DNA of 8,350 bases from Bacillota bacterium (lineage in GTDB: Bacteria > Bacillota > UBA4882 > JAAYXC01). Under the pieces are notes generated by a model. The model was not told the DNA's origin and made no database searches. It saw only the letters and a program-made list of their open reading frames with translations. The position numbers and the translations under genes are program-made. The stretch is taken from the NCBI GenBank assembly GCA_012516115.1, contig JAAYXC010000350.1:1-8350 (forward strand), in the 5' to 3' direction. Below, one piece after another: positions 7,146 through 8,350 of the stretch (the stretch's first letter is position 1; every line of letters begins with the position of its first letter).

Positions 7146-7381
7146 CGAAAAGTCTTCCGTGGCAAGAGCCCAATGTCTTGCCCGCAGGAGGGAAATCGGG
7201 ATACGCATTGGCTAAAATCTAGATTTATCAGATCTTGATGCCTATGGCCATAGCCGTGGCCAGCGACTCACCGCCGATCCGGAACGGTGCCATCCCCTCG
7301 GTTTTTTCGCTGGTGGACCCGAACCCCTTCCTTCCCTTTATCGCCATTTATGTAATAAGCGTGGAAGACATTCGCCGGGAT
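7126..7381 (-). ncRNA. Candidate independently transcribed structured RNA (6S-like outer architecture)
   Basis: About 255 nt from a predicted start near 7381 to the T-tract. P1: GGCGAA-T-GTCTTCC (7376-7363) pairs with GGAAGAC-TT-TTCGCC (7158-7144), 13 bp with a small internal loop, enclosing about 200 nt. P2: 7331-7318 with 7200-7187, including TCGGG/CCCGA and two G-U pairs. Between P1 and P2 the 5' side is an AU-rich strand (7362-7332), and the 3' side carries a hairpin GGCAAGA/TCTTGCC (7161-7167 with 7176-7182). That is how the central bubble of 6S RNA, the RNA polymerase mimic, is arranged. Inside P2 are a 7-bp stem CCAGCGA/TCGCTGG (7260-7266 with 7307-7313) and two 12-bp palindromes, which is more branched than usual for 6S. 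A strong promoter sits at the right distance upstream and a terminator directly downstream. That this is a real RNA gene is likely; the 6S label is only a hypothesis. Confidence 0.55.
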
Positions 7382-7387
7382 AATTTC

Positions 7388-7417
7388 ACTATATACCAGG
7401 TTTACCACCTTTGTCAA
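7388..7417 (-). promoter_or_regulatory. Strong sigma-A promoter of the structured RNA, divergent from abrB
   Basis: Perfect TTGACA (7417-7412) followed after 18 bases by TATAGT (7393-7388); TATATA at 16 bases is an alternative -10. The predicted start near 7381-7383 is only about five bases before the first paired base of the RNA closing stem. The elements lie outside any recognised gene. Confidence 0.72.
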
Positions 7418-7425
7418 GTAAAAAG

Positions 7426-7486
7426 CCAGGCATTTCCTCTTATTTTCTCGTTCTTACGGCCTCGGATTCTTATTGACTATGCCTGG
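7426..7486. promoter_or_regulatory. 8-bp inverted repeat between divergent promoters (possible operator)
   Basis: CCAGGCAT at 7426-7433 and its exact reverse complement ATGCCTGG at 7479-7486. The first half lies just upstream of the -35 of the minus-strand promoter; the second lies in the spacer of the abrB promoter. Such placement would let one bound regulator touch both promoters. A partial third copy (CCAGG) is at 7396-7400. No regulator can be named. Confidence 0.35.
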
Positions 7487-7501
7487 AAGTATAGGTATAA
7501 T
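7473..7501 (+). promoter_or_regulatory. Sigma-A promoter of abrB
   Basis: TTGACT (7473-7478), exactly 17 bases, then a perfect TATAAT (7496-7501). The predicted start is near 7508, giving a leader of about 45 bases that contains the purine-rich ribosome site GAGAGGGGGG (7535-7544). Confidence 0.85.
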
Positions 7502-7552
7502 GTTCTTGTCGACGTATGTCGAATTTTGCCGAAAGAGAGGGGGGACAAAGCC

Positions 7553-7801
7553 ATGATGAAATCGACCGGGATCGTCAGGAAGGTTGATGAGCTGGGACGG
7601 GTCGTCATCCCGATCGAGCTCCGGCGGACTCTTCAGATCGAGGAAAGGGATGCCTTGGAGATCTACGTCGACGGCGAGAAGATCATCCTCAAGAAGTATG
7701 AACCGGCCTGCATCTTTTGCGGGAACGCCGAAGGCGTCAGGAGCTTCAAGGAGAAGAACATCTGCCGGGAATGCCTCGAAGAAATGAAGAGCGTGTCCTA
7801 A
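7553..7801 (+). CDS. abrB: AbrB family transition-state regulator with cysteine-rich C-terminus
   Basis: 82-residue DNA-binding regulator. Residues 1-51 are an AbrB swapped-hairpin domain almost identical to the Bacillus protein: KSTGIVRKVDELGRVVIPIE, then LRRTL, with the DNA-contacting type arginines at 9, 16, 24 and 25, and ALEIYVDGEKIILKKYEP closing the barrel. The C-terminus differs from Bacillus AbrB: it carries Cys53-x2-Cys56 (CIFC) and Cys71-x2-Cys74 (CREC), a likely zinc ribbon of the type I recall in clostridial AbrB proteins. AbrB represses stationary-phase and sporulation genes during growth. Two ATG codons are adjacent; the first (7553) is eight bases from GAGAGGGGGG and is preferred. 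It has its own promoter at 7473-7501 and terminator at 7855-7900, so it is monocistronic. AbrB is often self-regulating; here that is only inferred. Confidence 0.95.
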   Translation: MMKSTGIVRKVDELGRVVIPIELRRTLQIEERDALEIYVDGEKIILKKYEPACIFCGNAEGVRSFKEKNICRECLEEMKSVS

Positions 7802-7854
7802 CAGTCTATTCGGAAAAGTATAAATCAGCTGACTTATCGTCTTAGAATCTTGTT

Positions 7855-7900
7855 CGTCCCAGGAGAGGCACCACCACTACTCTCGCTGGGACGTTTTTTT
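7855..7900 (+). terminator. Intrinsic terminator of abrB
   Basis: CGTCCCAG (7855-7862) pairs with CTGGGACG (7886-7893). The stem is extended by GAGAG (7863-7867) with CTCTC (7880-7884), leaving one bulged G (7885) and a 12-base loop, and seven T follow (7894-7900). It is a 13-bp, strong terminator in the plus direction only; the minus strand has no T-tract after it. It overlaps the last codons of convergent rsmI, whose stop lies in the loop. Confidence 0.93.
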
Positions 7901-8350
7901 CTTCGCCAGATAGTGACGGTATAACTCGTTATTGGCCCATCCCGTTTCTTTTGCCACGCGCCGGATGGCCTCCCGTAGACTTTCCCCGTTTTGTCGGTAC
8001 TTTTCGATCCGCGCCACTGCCTCCTCCACGCTTATAGCCGCCCTGCTTGTTTCCTTCTCGCGATCCCGGCCCGCGACCACCAGGGTGATCTCGCCGCGTA
8101 CCGGATTGGTGCCGAAATGGGCCGACGCGGCGGCCAGACTGCCTCGCCAGAACTCTTCGTAAAGTTTGGTGAGTTCCCGCGCCACCACCACCTGTCTTTC
8201 CCCGCCCCATGCGGTCGAGAGGTCGGCTAGAGTTCGGGCCAGGCGGTGGGGAGCCTCGTAGAGGATCAGGGTGGCCGGTTCGGCAGCCAGGCGGGCGAGA
8301 AGCTCTGTCCTCGGCTTGCCTCGCCGGGGCAGAAAACCGATGAAATGAAG
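7877..8350 (-). CDS. rsmI: 16S rRNA (cytidine-1402-2'-O)-methyltransferase RsmI, C-terminal part (5' end outside window)
   Basis: SAM-dependent methyltransferase of the tetrapyrrole-methylase fold that 2'-O-methylates C1402 in the decoding centre of 16S rRNA. The frame is open from the window edge to TAG at 7879-7877, giving 157 visible residues of about 280. Recognisable RsmI stretches are FIGFLPRRGKPRTELL near the edge, LILYEAPHRLARTLADL, the signature VVVARELTKLYEEFWRG, and PVRGEITLVVAG. A C-terminal helical tail (about the last 55 residues, ending LYRHYLAKKKTSQRE) completes it. In many Firmicutes this gene is next to abrB, as here, but convergent with it. The last bases form part of the abrB terminator hairpin. 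Confidence 0.97.
   Translation of the reverse strand, partial: LHFIGFLPRRGKPRTELLARLAAEPATLILYEAPHRLARTLADLSTAWGGERQVVVARELTKLYEEFWRGSLAAASAHFGTNPVRGEITLVVAGRDREKETSRAAISVEEAVARIEKYRQNGESLREAIRRVAKETGWANNELYRHYLAKKKTSQRE

Noticed and set aside
7281..7297. A T-box-like stretch on the minus strand (GGGGATGGCACCG).
   Set aside because: It lacks the exact AGGGTGGNACCGCG core, is about 140 bases from the terminator, and no stem I or Met specifier loop was found.
7235..7552. An upstream in-frame extension of abrB starting at 7235 on the plus strand.
   Set aside because: It precedes the clear abrB promoter (7473-7501), has no ribosome site, and the family starts at the residues encoded from 7553.
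1..8350. CRISPR arrays, insertion sequences, tRNA genes and phage modules.
   Set aside because: I found no repeat-spacer pattern, transposase motif, terminal inverted repeats with target duplication, or cloverleaf with a CCA-type end anywhere in the window.

Overview
The window looks like chromosomal DNA of a GC-rich, endospore-forming member of the Clostridia, of the Moorella / Desulfotomaculum kind. The pointers are the gene set (AbrB with a cysteine-rich tail, RsmI, MetRS, TatD, a YabE-type 3D-domain protein), the relic of a SPOCS (DUF3794) spore-protein domain, strong GGAGG ribosome sites and sigma-A promoters. Assignment to a genus is not possible from the sequence alone.

Layout. Bases 1-931 (+) hold the C-terminal part of an M29 metallo-aminopeptidase. 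It is followed at 977-1280 (+) by a broken SPOCS-domain gene, with one frameshift and two in-frame TAG codons. Facing it on the minus strand is the azlC-azlD pair (2304-1295), which has its own AT-rich promoter region (2305-2488). Upstream of that, also on the minus strand, is a tight housekeeping operon in the order metG (6891-4963), a TatD nuclease fused to a radical SAM domain (4956-3568), and a membrane-anchored DUF348/G5/3D cell-wall protein (3505-2489). On the plus strand abrB (7553-7801) has a near-perfect sigma-A promoter and an intrinsic terminator. That terminator lies inside the 3' end of the convergent, window-truncated rsmI (8350-7877).

The most interesting part is the roughly 660-base gap between metG and abrB. 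It carries a second strong sigma-A promoter pointing towards metG (TTGACA/TATAGT at 7417-7388). About 5 nt after the expected start lies the 5' half of a 13-bp long-range stem (7371-7376 plus 7363-7369). Its 3' half (7152-7158 plus 7144-7149) is about 200 nt further on and runs directly into a hairpin plus T-tract terminator (7145-7119). Between the two halves are a second helix, a 7-bp hairpin, a possible pseudoknot and two perfect 12-bp palindromes. This looks like an independently transcribed structured RNA of about 255 nt. Its outer layout (closing stem, AU-rich 5' single strand facing a 3' hairpin, then an inner helix) resembles the central bubble of 6S RNA. A metG leader or attenuator, or an RNA of no known family, remains possible.

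The genes group into translation and RNA maintenance (metG, rsmI, TatD/radical SAM), envelope and spore functions (3D protein, SPOCS relic), transition-state control (abrB) and amino-acid handling (aminopeptidase, AzlCD). Coding assignments rest on motif recognition and context; no database search was run.
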